NCBI GenBank assembly: GCA_036310185.1
Contig: JAXJSH010000106.1
Coordinates: 1-39,529, forward strand
Source of the DNA: JALENY01 sp036310185
Lineage (GTDB): Bacteria; Bacillota; Clostridia; Lachnospirales; Lachnospiraceae
DNA length: 39,529 bases
Direction of reading: 5' to 3'
Part shown: positions 16,099-23,118 of the stretch, piece by piece
Layout: every line of letters begins with the position of its first letter
Numbering within the stretch: position 1 is the stretch's first letter
Position numbers and translations under genes: made by a program
Notes under the pieces: generated by a model
What the model saw: the letters and a program-made list of their open reading frames with translations, nothing else
Databases searched by the model: none
What the model was told of the DNA's origin: nothing

Positions 16099-16350
16099 TT
16101 GCAGAGATTTATTATCGACTATTATAAAAAAGCGGACGGCGATTGCCCTATAAAGACATTTTTAGATTCACTGGATGTAAAAATGTCTTTATAGGGCAAA
16201 AGTTATGAGACTTATATTATTACTGGAACAGAATGGAAATGAACTTAGAGAACCATATTCGAAATCATTGGGAGATGGAATTTTTGAACTTCGGGCAAAA
16301 CAGGGTATAGAGCAGACTATTTAAGAAGGGAAGGGTTAAAAAATGAGTGA
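16099..16350 (+). pseudogene. Broken RelE/HigB-type toxin (Gp49-like)
   Basis: Reading starts at TTG 16099 (AAAGGAG 7 nt upstream): QRFIIDYYKKADGDCPIKTF, then LDSLDVKM, then a stop at 16192. Removing the 7 bases TCTTTAT at 16186-16192 restores the frame (KMRAKVMRLILLLEQNGN, ELREPYSKSLGDGIFELRAKQ), which is the core of phage Gp49-like/HigB toxins. A second lesion follows near 16301-16308: about 35 codons are missing and the frame shifts. The original C-terminus survives as YRADYLRREGLKNE with its stop at 16348-16350, overlapping the antitoxin start by 8 nt. The toxin cannot be made intact. Confidence 0.8.
16143..16199. repeat. Perfect 22-bp inverted repeat inside the toxin relic
   Basis: Left arm 16143-16164 and right arm 16178-16199 are exact reverse complements around a 13-nt loop. 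The middle 7 bases of the right arm (16186-16192, TCTTTAT) are exactly the extra bases that break the toxin frame; the left arm holds ATAAAGA at 16150-16156. Confidence 0.9.
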
Positions 16351-16636
16351 TTTTAGAGAATATCTGGATAAACAATTGGAAAATCCGGAATTTAAGAAAG
16401 AATGGGATGACTTAGAACCTGAGTTTGATGCGATTCAGGCAATCATTGATGCCAGAAAGAGATGTAATATGACACAAAAACAACTTGCAGAAAGAACCGG
16501 TATAGATCAATCTGATATCAGCAAAATAGAAACCGGCAATGGAAATCCGGCACTATCTACATTAAAAAGACTGGCAGAAGGGATGGGATGCGTATTAAAA
16601 TTGGAGTTCGTGCCTAAAAGTATTAAGAGTAAATAA
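16343..16636 (+). CDS. HigA-type antitoxin, Xre HTH
   Basis: This 97-residue protein has a C-terminal Xre helix-turn-helix (about residues 37-92: IDARKRCNMTQKQLAERTG, then DQSDISKIETGNGNPALSTL). The N-terminal arm FREYLDKQLENPEFKKEW is typical of HigA partners of Gp49-like toxins. It would neutralise HigB and repress the operon through the palindrome at 16055. GAAGGGAAGGG precedes ATG 16343. The frame is intact although the toxin is dead, so it is now an orphan antitoxin or a free repressor. Confidence 0.85.
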   Translation: MSDFREYLDKQLENPEFKKEWDDLEPEFDAIQAIIDARKRCNMTQKQLAERTGIDQSDISKIETGNGNPALSTLKRLAEGMGCVLKLEFVPKSIKSK

Positions 16637-16825
16637 GAGCGTAATGACTACTTTTGGTCTTTTCGGAGTGATTTTTGTTATTGGTAAATTTTATACTAAT
16701 TTCAACAAATATTGTGCGTACATTTTGGAAATGATTCTGGTAGAATAAAATATGTCGGTCAGGGAACCGATGAAAAGAACGTTTCCGATACCGCAATATT
16801 CCAGAAAAGTTCAGGAGGAAAGCAA

Positions 16826-19069
16826 ATGAGAACAGTAGTAAATTTTAATACAAAATGGGCTTTTTCAAAAGAAGCAGAACAAGTTCCGCAGACTATGCCG
16901 GAAAGATGGTACTGGGTAAACCTGCCTCATACATGGAATGCGATTGACGGACAGGACGGTGGAAACGATCTGTACCGGGGAACTGCTTATTATGCAAAAG
17001 AGCTTGAGAAGATCGACCTTCCGGAAGCCGACCAGTATTATCTGGAACTGCGTGGTGCGAACTCCTCTGCATCCGTATACGTAAATGGAAAAAAACTTGC
17101 AAGCCATGACGGCGGTTACTCCACATGGAGAGTAAATATTACGGATGCCCTTGAAAACAGAAACCTGATCATAATTGAAGTAGACAACGGTGTAAATGAC
17201 AGAGTTTACCCGCAGAATGCAGACTTTACATTCTACGGCGGACTTTATCGTGATGTAAATATTATCGCTGTAAACGAATCACATTTTGATCTGGATTACT
17301 ACGGAGGCCCTGGTATCAAAGTAACGCCGGAAGTAGTTGGTGCAGATGCAAAAGTTGAAGTAGAAGTATATGTAACAAATCCGAAAGAATGCCAGATGAT
17401 CGCTTATACGCTGAGAGATGCAGAGGGCAAGGCAATCGCTGAAAAATTCAGCCCGGATACAAAAGTTGTATTTGATATTGAAAATGTACATCTGTGGAAC
17501 GGTAAAAAAGATCCGTACCTGTACAGCGTAGATGCTTCCATCGTAGCAGGTACCGATATACTGGATAATGTATCTGCCCGTTTCGGATGCCGTACGTTCC
17601 GGATCGATCCGGACAACGGATTTATCTTAAACGGTGTGGAATATCCGCTGCGCGGTGTTTCCCGTCATCAGGACAGATGGGGAATCGGTAATGCACTTCT
17701 TCCGGAACATCACGAAGAAGATATGGATCTGATCTGCGAGATGGGTGCAACTACCATCCGTCTGGCTCATTATCAGCACGATCAGTATTTCTATGATCTG
17801 TGTGATGAAAGAGGTCTTGTGATCTGGGCAGAGATCCCGTATATCTCCACCCATATGCCCACCGGCCGTGAGAATACCATTTCCCAGATGAAAGAGCTGG
17901 TTATTCAGAATTACAACCATCCGTCCATCGTAGTCTGGGGCTTGTCAAATGAAATTACCATGTCCGGTGCTTCCGATGAAGACCTGCGTGAAAATCATCA
18001 TATTCTGAATGATATGGTTCACGAAATGGACAAAACCCGTCTGACCACAATGGCCTGTGTATCCATGTGCAGCATGGATGACCCGTATGTGCAGATTCCG
18101 GATACCGTATCTTACAACCATTATTTTGGATGGTACGGCGGAGATACTTCCATGAACGGCCCCTGGTTCGACAGTTTCCATGCAAAATATCCGAACATCC
18201 CCATCGGCTGCAGCGAGTATGGCTGTGAGGCTCTGAACTGGCATACATCCAACCCGGCACAGGGTGATTATACAGAAGAATACCAGGCATATTATCACGA
18301 AGAACTGATCAAACAGCTCTTTACAAGAAAATATATGTGGGCAACGCATGTATGGAATATGTTTGATTTCGGTGCTGATTCCAGAAATGAGGGCGGCGAA
18401 AACGGACAGAACCACAAAGGTCTCGTTACCTTTGACCGTAAATACAAGAAAGATTCTTTCTATGCCTACAAAGCATGGTTATCCGATGATCCATTTGTAC
18501 ACATCTGCGGTAAACGATATGTAGACCGTGTAGAGGATACCACAAAAGTTACCGTATACTCCAACCTGCCGGAAGTAGAACTTTTTGCAAACGGTGTAAG
18601 TCTTGGAAAACAGACTTCTCCGGAGCATTTCTTCTACTTTGATGTGCCGAATGCAGGAGAGACAAAGCTGGAAGCAGTAGCTGGTGACTGCAGGGATGAG
18701 AGCTTTATCCGTAAAGTAGCAAAATTCAACGATGCGTACCGTCTGGTAGAAAAAGGTGCCGTACTGAACTGGTTTGATATTACCGCTCCGGAGGGATATT
18801 TCTCCTTGAATGATAAACTGGAAGATATCATGAAGAATGAAGCGGGCAAAAAGCTGTTTATGGGATTTATGGCCCCGCTCATGGCCGGTATGATGGGCGC
18901 TCAGCCGAAAGAAGGGGAAAACCCGATGGAAAAAATGGCTCCGATGATGCAGATGATGGGAAGCTTTACCATACTTCGTCTGACTTCCCTGTTAGGTGCA
19001 GCACATGTGGAACTGACCAAAGAACAGCTGCTTGAGCTGAATGGAGCGCTGAATCAGATTAAAAAATAG
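16826..19069 (+). CDS. GH2 beta-galactosidase with Met-rich C-terminal extension
   Basis: This is a 747-residue cytoplasmic glycosidase (no signal peptide). The N-terminal sugar-binding jelly roll (about 1-160, with YRGTAYYAKEL and VYVNGKKLASHDGGY), Ig-like domain (160-265) and TIM barrel (265-560) are in the usual GH2 order. Acid/base Glu376 is in VVWGLSNEITM and nucleophile Glu464 in IGCSEYGCEA. NHKGLVTFDRKYKKDSFYAYK favours beta-galactosidase over beta-glucuronidase. After about residue 655 there is a Met-rich tail (MGFMAPLMAGMMG, EKMAPMMQMMG) unlike standard GH2. AGGAGGAAAG precedes ATG 16826; the longer frame from 16712 covers the leader. It is probably monocistronic, with a terminator at 19101. 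Confidence 0.9.
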   Translation: MRTVVNFNTKWAFSKEAEQVPQTMPERWYWVNLPHTWNAIDGQDGGNDLYRGTAYYAKELEKIDLPEADQYYLELRGANSSASVYVNGKKLASHDGGYSTWRVNITDALENRNLIIIEVDNGVNDRVYPQNADFTFYGGLYRDVNIIAVNESHFDLDYYGGPGIKVTPEVVGADAKVEVEVYVTNPKECQMIAYTLRDAEGKAIAEKFSPDTKVVFDIENVHLWNGKKDPYLYSVDASIVAGTDILDNVSARFGCRTFRIDPDNGFILNGVEYPLRGVSRHQDRWGIGNALLPEHHEEDMDLICEMGATTIRLAHYQHDQYFYDLCDERGLVIWAEIPYISTHMPTGRENTISQMKELVIQNYNHPSIVVWGLSNEITMSGASDEDLRENHHILNDMVHEMDKTRLTTMACVSMCSMDDPYVQIPDTVSYNHYFGWYGGDTSMNGPWFDSFHAKYPNIPIGCSEYGCEALNWHTSNPAQGDYTEEYQAYYHEELIKQLFTRKYMWATHVWNMFDFGADSRNEGGENGQNHKGLVTFDRKYKKDSFYAYKAWLSDDPFVHICGKRYVDRVEDTTKVTVYSNLPEVELFANGVSLGKQTSPEHFFYFDVPNAGETKLEAVAGDCRDESFIRKVAKFNDAYRLVEKGAVLNWFDITAPEGYFSLNDKLEDIMKNEAGKKLFMGFMAPLMAGMMGAQPKEGENPMEKMAPMMQMMGSFTILRLTSLLGAAHVELTKEQLLELNGALNQIKK

Positions 19070-19100
19070 GAATCCTGTTAAAATGAATAAATGACCACTG

Positions 19101-19135
19101 ACAGTCCGTCCGGGAAACCGGGCGGGCTGTTTTTG
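19101..19135 (+). terminator. Terminator after the GH2 gene
   Basis: ACAGTCCGTCCGG and CCGGGCGGGCTGT (19101-19113 and about 19118-19130) pair with two G-U pairs around a short A-rich loop, followed by TTTTTG. Confidence 0.88.
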
Positions 19136-19162
19136 TCTGCCTGACGATATGTGTCTCTTTTT

Positions 19163-19231
19163 GGTATGTGAAAAAATGTATGGGGCTATGTTTTATTTAG
19201 ATTTTTTTCATGGAGCCGAAAATGTTAGAAT
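19163..19231 (+). promoter_or_regulatory. Repeat-type promoter/operator A
   Basis: The block from GTATGTGAAAAAATGTAT through GGGGCTATGTTTTATTTAG to TAGAAT (19226-19231) is nearly identical to block B at 19768-19833. AAAATGTA and TATGTTTT flank a TGGGGC core. The core is centred about 43 bp before the -10, a place where LysR-type activators bind; there is no good -35. Confidence 0.6.
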
Positions 19232-19282
19232 AAAACCGGTAAAAAGATAAACCATAATCATCAATAGAAGGAGTGATTTCTG

Positions 19283-19621
19283 ATGATGAACAGACAGACA
19301 ATGGAGACGCAGTTAAGACCGGTTTTATCTTTATCTGGGTATAGTAGGTCACTTCCGGAGGAATGCGGAACGTACACATATAAAATTCATGTAGAGAAAG
19401 GCAGTATCCTTTTCCGGCATGGAGCCTATAATCTGCAGACCGGCGCATGGGATGACAAACCGGATGGTGACGGAATTGACCAGATGCTGCTCAGGGAAGG
19501 TGAAACAAAGAAATTTGATGTTATCTGCGGCAGTCATTATGGTCAGCCGGACAGCATTATGATTTCAAATAATTCCTATTTAAAGCCGGCCAGATTCACA
19601 TGTGAATATATAAAACATTAA
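19283..19621 (+). CDS. Small protein of unknown function
   Basis: This 112-residue protein has no signal peptide or membrane segment. It alternates short polar and aromatic strands (TYTYKIHVEKGSILFRHGAY, then LREGETKKFDVICGSHYG), suggesting a small beta fold. I recognise no family. GAAGGAG lies 9 nt before the ATG, and a strong terminator follows, so it is very likely expressed alone. It is driven by promoter block A, whose twin drives the transcript before the LysR gene, so co-regulation is likely. Confidence 0.75.
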   Translation: MMNRQTMETQLRPVLSLSGYSRSLPEECGTYTYKIHVEKGSILFRHGAYNLQTGAWDDKPDGDGIDQMLLREGETKKFDVICGSHYGQPDSIMISNNSYLKPARFTCEYIKH

Positions 19622-19624
19622 TCA

Positions 19625-19671
19625 AAAAGAAAGAGGTACGCAGAGCAGATTTGCGTTTCTCTTTCTTTTTT
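19625..19671 (+). terminator. Terminator after the 112-aa gene
   Basis: AAAAAGAAAGAG and CTCTTTCTTTTTT form a long stem, with ACGCA/TTGCGT stacked inside. Confidence 0.9.
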
Positions 19672-19767
19672 GATTTTTTTAGCTCCTGAAAAGGTATCAT
19701 TTTTTGCAATTTAAGGAATTCTTTTTATATACAAAAAGAAAGGACATATGGTATAATTTTCATGGGT

Positions 19768-19833
19768 ATATGAAAAAATATATAGGGGTATATTTTATTT
19801 AGATTTTTCCCAAGGATGTTTAAATGATAGAAT
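19768..19833 (+). promoter_or_regulatory. Repeat-type promoter/operator B
   Basis: This is the second copy of block A: ATATGAAAAAATATAT, then GGGGTATATTTTATTTAG, then TAGAAT at 19828-19833. AAAATATA and TATATTTT form a clean inverted repeat around TAGGGG. The spacing of core to -10 (about 42 bp) matches copy A (about 43 bp), and sequence between core and -10 differs more than the core does. Confidence 0.6.
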
Positions 19834-19839
19834 AAGGCT

Positions 19840-19966
19840 GTGAAAAGAAGTGGGAGCATGGCCAGATATTTCCCTCACTTCTTGCTTAATAAGCTGGATT
19901 CACTTGCGCATATAGAAACATTAATTTGGGGAGAAGAGAGACGTGTATGGTGCGTGTCTCTTTTTT
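19840..19966 (+). ncRNA. Candidate short transcript (about 125 nt)
   Basis: Transcription from promoter B would start near 19840 and meet a terminator at 19935-19966. The RNA opens with a hairpin: AAGAAGTGGGA (19845-19855) pairs with TCCCTCACTTCTT (19871-19883) with a 2-nt bulge. No ORF with a good ribosome site is seen. It may be a small RNA or an attenuated leader of the LysR gene. The 19622-20152 gap holds no convincing gene; a 63-codon ORF at 19989 lacks a ribosome site. Confidence 0.45.
19935..19966 (+). terminator. Terminator of the short transcript
   Basis: AGAGAC (19937-19942) pairs with GTCTCT (19956-19961), followed by six T. Confidence 0.75.
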
Positions 19967-20152
19967 CGTTGTCTGAACATCAGGGAATATGACATTTCAT
20001 GTAATGATTCAGATGGTGCCATTTGTAAAATGCCAGAATATATTTATTCATGCAAAACAAAGGTTTTGGATGATCATTTTGTTTATGGCACTGTTGCTAT
20101 TTTACAGGGGTGATATGTCATGTGGCCGAGTTTTGAATTACGGGGGGAAATT

Positions 20153-21076
20153 ATGCTGGACATCAGTCTGCTTCAGATGAAATATGTGATGGAAATTAAT
20201 AAAGCCGGTTCCATTTCTCAGGCGGCAAAGAATCTGTATATGAATCAGCCGAACTTAAGCAAAGCCATCCGGGAACTGGAAGAATCAATCGGAATCACCA
20301 TTTTTGTGCGGACACCAAAAGGGGTAATTCTTTCGAAAGAGGGGCGAATTCTGGTGTCTTATATTGATTCGATCTTTCAGAAGCTGGAAGATCTGGAAGA
20401 GGAACTGCAGGACAGAAAGGCAAAGAACGCTTCCTTTATGATTTCGCTGCCGAGAGCCACTTATATCACGTATGCTTTTACCGAATTTATGAAAGAGATT
20501 CAGAGCACACCGGAGATTAAGATCAATTATCGTGAGACGAACAACGCGGAGGCGGTCGATAACATTTTATTTAACGGCTTTGATATGGGAATTATTCGTT
20601 ACACACAGCCCTATGAACTGGAATTTCAGCGCTCGTTAGTAAGAAAAAATCTGGTATCCAGGGAAATCTGGGAGTCAGAGTATCTGATTCTGATGTCGGA
20701 AAAACATCCGCTGGCAGAAAAAGGGGAAATCCGATCGGAAGATCTGAAAGAGTACACTGAACTGGTTCACGGTGACGAAAATTATAATAAAACAAATCCA
20801 AAAGGAGATATCAATAAAAGGATTTATCTGTACGAGCGAGGCAGCCAGTTCGACTTGCTGCGCAATGTACCGACCACCTATATGTGGGTGTCCCCTCTGC
20901 CGGATGTTATTTTAAAGAATAATAATCTGATTCAGAGAAAGTGCAGCGACAGTGACATCTGCTTCAAGGATGTGCTGATCTCACGGGCAGATTATCAGCT
21001 GTCACAGTATGCGAACAAGTTTGTGACCACATTGATGCATGTGAAAGAAGAGATTACCAATCATCTGGCACAATAA
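20153..21076 (+). CDS. LysR-family transcriptional regulator
   Basis: This 307-residue protein has an N-terminal LysR winged helix (about 1-62: MKYVMEINKAGSISQAAKNL, then QPNLSKAIRELEESIGITIF), a linker helix and a C-terminal periplasmic-binding-like effector domain. ATG 20153 follows GGGGGG (20142-20147); the in-frame upstream start at 20120 is poor. The gene lies downstream of block B, and blocks A and B have LysR-like placement, so it may bind both; this is inference. The ligand cannot be read. Confidence 0.88.
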   Translation: MLDISLLQMKYVMEINKAGSISQAAKNLYMNQPNLSKAIRELEESIGITIFVRTPKGVILSKEGRILVSYIDSIFQKLEDLEEELQDRKAKNASFMISLPRATYITYAFTEFMKEIQSTPEIKINYRETNNAEAVDNILFNGFDMGIIRYTQPYELEFQRSLVRKNLVSREIWESEYLILMSEKHPLAEKGEIRSEDLKEYTELVHGDENYNKTNPKGDINKRIYLYERGSQFDLLRNVPTTYMWVSPLPDVILKNNNLIQRKCSDSDICFKDVLISRADYQLSQYANKFVTTLMHVKEEITNHLAQ

Positions 21077-21180
21077 AATGACCATTCATATTTTTGAAAT
21101 GGAACTTTCTGAATTGTTATAAGTGAAAATGGAAAAAATGCTGTTAAATGGATGAAAAGACATTTATTTATGCATGGTTA

Positions 21181-21211
21181 TTGTAAAATTTTTGTGGCGT
21201 AAACGTATAAT
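21181..21211 (+). promoter_or_regulatory. Promoter of the C39-like lipoprotein gene
   Basis: A consensus TATAAT lies at 21206-21211, with a TTGTAA 19 bp upstream (21181-21186), a longer than ideal spacer. Confidence 0.5.
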
Positions 21212-21235
21212 TTGGTTTATAATCAACATGGAAGG

Positions 21236-21287
21236 TATGAAAAGAATCTCGTAGGCGAATTATTCGCATACAAGATTCTTTTTCATG
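21236..21287 (+). terminator. Attenuator-like hairpin in the leader
   Basis: ATGAAAAGAATCT pairs with AGATTCTTTTTCAT, and GTA and GCGAA continue the stem inward to nearly its tip, about 22 bp in all with small mismatches. A T run lies in the right arm and few T follow, so it may terminate some transcripts or only protect the 5' end. It sits between the promoter (-10 at 21206) and the start codon (21320). Confidence 0.55.
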
Positions 21288-21319
21288 TTAAAATATTTTA
21301 CAATAAAGGAATTATGTCT

Positions 21320-22219
21320 ATGAACCTGTTTAAGATGAAAAAATTGGGACGCTGTATGGCGGTTGCCCTGTGGCTGGCAATGGTTTCTGTTTTTGTAAGT
21401 GGATGCAGTTATAAGGATTTGATGTTCTGGGATGAAATAGAAGAAGTTGTGAAAGAATTTCTTCTGTTCACCAATGAAAAAACCGCAGATGTGGCGAAAC
21501 AGAAATATGCAGAGCAGCTGTATGCACTGTATATAGAAGATGAAGAGGAAATCATAGAGGAAGAGTCGGTTGAGGAAGAGGCACTTCAGGGAGAACTTCC
21601 GGCGGCTTATCAGATAGAAGATGTTCCGATTATTTATCAGAATCCGGAACTTCCTACCGGATGTGAGAGTACGGCACTGACCATGGTGCTGAATTATTAT
21701 GGTTATCCGGCGGATAAGGTGGAACTGGCCACGGAATACCTGCCCCAGGAACCTTTCCGTTCTTATATTAATGACGAGGGAAAGGAAATCGGGCCGGATC
21801 TGGAGGAAACCTTTGTGGGTGATCCGACCACCGCATATGGGATTATCTGTATGACAAAACCGATCATGATCGAGGCCAATGATTATCTGAACGACCAGGG
21901 AAGCAATATGACGGCGGTGGATATTTCCGGTGTCACTTTCGAGGATTTATACCGTTATGTTTCAAATGATCAGCCGGTAGTTGTATGGGTAACAATCGGT
22001 ATGGTAGACCGGCAGGCCGTACGGGGCTGGTATACAGAAGACGGCGATTATGTGGATTACAGCCGCAGTGATCACGGAGCGGTATTGATCGGCTACACGG
22101 AGACTACGGTTACCATTGCAGATCCCATCAGCGGCCTTGTGGAATATTCCCGGGAACAGTTTGAAAAAGTGTTTGCATCCAGAGGAAACCGTGCTGTTAT
22201 ATTGGAAGAAAAGAAATAA
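21320..22219 (+). CDS. C39-like cysteine peptidase lipoprotein
   Basis: This 299-residue protein has a lipobox MVSVFVSGC (Cys29). An acidic linker (about 70-95: IEDEEEIIEEES) precedes a papain-like Peptidase_C39_2 domain. Cys115 lies in PTGCESTALTMVLNYYG, His252 in SDHGAVLIGY, and Asp268 in TIADPISG, the expected Cys/His/Asp order. It should act outside the membrane on peptides or as a substrate-binding fold. ATG 21320 has AAGGA with 9 nt; the ATG at 21314 is too close. It likely works with the surface proteins that follow, but a transcript link is unproven. Confidence 0.85.
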   Translation: MNLFKMKKLGRCMAVALWLAMVSVFVSGCSYKDLMFWDEIEEVVKEFLLFTNEKTADVAKQKYAEQLYALYIEDEEEIIEEESVEEEALQGELPAAYQIEDVPIIYQNPELPTGCESTALTMVLNYYGYPADKVELATEYLPQEPFRSYINDEGKEIGPDLEETFVGDPTTAYGIICMTKPIMIEANDYLNDQGSNMTAVDISGVTFEDLYRYVSNDQPVVVWVTIGMVDRQAVRGWYTEDGDYVDYSRSDHGAVLIGYTETTVTIADPISGLVEYSREQFEKVFASRGNRAVILEEKK

Positions 22220-22269
22220 TTTTACCGGAACTTTCTGTCATCATTATAAAATATGGAAAAAACCACAGA

Positions 22270-22298
22270 TTTACAAGTGGGTAAAAATAAGGTATAAT
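22270..22298 (+). promoter_or_regulatory. Promoter of the SH3 lipoprotein gene
   Basis: TTTACA (22270-22275) and TATAAT (22293-22298) are 17 bp apart. Confidence 0.65.
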
Positions 22299-22363
22299 TT
22301 TTCTAAGTAGCAAATTGATTTTTGAACCGGAAGATGTATGACAAGAAATGGGAGGTATTATTT

Positions 22364-23047
22364 ATGAGAAAAAGCGGAATGAGACTGATGTTCTTTATTG
22401 CCATGCTCGTGTCCGTTTCCATGCTGTTTGGTTGTGTGAAGAAAAAAACAGATAATACAACCGCTACAGTAGAGACACCAACACCGACTCCGACAGAAGA
22501 TGAGAAGCCGGAAGAGACACTGACGCCAACGCCGACCGTGACTGTAACACCGACTGCAACCCCAACGCCGACGGAAACCGTTGTCAGTGCGGTTGAAATT
22601 GAGGATACAGAAAACCAGGATACGCAGAACAATAATACCGGATATACAGCACCATCCGGGAATTCGGGAACATCAAACAATAGCAGTAACAGCAATAGTA
22701 ATAACAGCAGCAATAACAACAGCGGAAATAGCAGTTCCGGAGATTCCACACTTGTTTTTGCGGATGATTATGTGGACCGAAGTGAATTGACCGATGAACA
22801 GGTTGGATATGGAAGCGGTACTGTTCCGGAGGCATCCGGACCGCTTTCACCGGGTGAAGGGAATCAGGCGCTTATTTCGGCATCTGTGTATGTTCGCTCC
22901 GGTCCGGGAAGAACCAATGAAATTATAGGCTCACTCCGTGAGGGTGATGTGGTTATTGTTTTGGGAAATGAAAACGGCTGGCTGAAGATCAATTATGGCA
23001 ATAAGGTCGGTTACTTCTATCAGGAATATGCTGCAAGGAACTGGTAA
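22364..23047 (+). CDS. Lipoprotein with Thr/Pro and Ser/Asn linkers and a C-terminal SH3 domain
   Basis: This 227-residue protein has a lipobox SVSMLFGC (Cys24). Residues 40-80 are Thr/Pro repeats (TPTPTPTED and similar), about 95-125 a Ser/Asn tract, and about 163-227 a bacterial SH3 domain (ISASVYVRSGPGRTNEIIGS, then GWLKINYGNKVGYFYQEY). SH3 domains of this type often bind peptidoglycan. The linker probably spans the wall from the membrane anchor. GGGAGG lies 8 nt before ATG 22364. Confidence 0.88.
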   Translation: MRKSGMRLMFFIAMLVSVSMLFGCVKKKTDNTTATVETPTPTPTEDEKPEETLTPTPTVTVTPTATPTPTETVVSAVEIEDTENQDTQNNNTGYTAPSGNSGTSNNSSNSNSNNSSNNNSGNSSSGDSTLVFADDYVDRSELTDEQVGYGSGTVPEASGPLSPGEGNQALISASVYVRSGPGRTNEIIGSLREGDVVIVLGNENGWLKINYGNKVGYFYQEYAARNW

Positions 23048-23063
23048 TGGTTCAAAAATAGTC

Positions 23064-23095
23064 TGACCCCTGTCATTTTTGACAGGGGTCATTTT
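23064..23095 (+). terminator. Terminator after the SH3 lipoprotein
   Basis: TGACCCCTGTC (23064-23074) and GACAGGGGTCA (23081-23091) form a perfect 11-bp stem, followed by TTTTG. It lies only 24 bp before the amidase start, so read-through is possible. Confidence 0.88.
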
Positions 23096-23118
23096 GTGAA
23101 TCGGGAGGAAGAGGAGAT

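Noticed and set aside
16774..16787. Possible CcpA (cre) site in the GH2 leader
   Set aside because: Two mismatches to the consensus, one at a key position; not strong enough.
19989..20180. 63-codon ORF before the LysR gene
   Set aside because: No ribosome site; hydrophobic by chance in an AT-rich region; overlaps the LysR gene start.
21212..21319. Longer N-terminus for the C39-like lipoprotein
   Set aside because: It would translate the leader hairpin; the signal peptide begins at ATG 21320 with a proper ribosome site.
22303..22749. Minus-strand ORF rich in Leu, opposite the SH3 lipoprotein
   Set aside because: It is the reverse of the Ser/Asn and Thr/Pro repeats; an artefact of low complexity.
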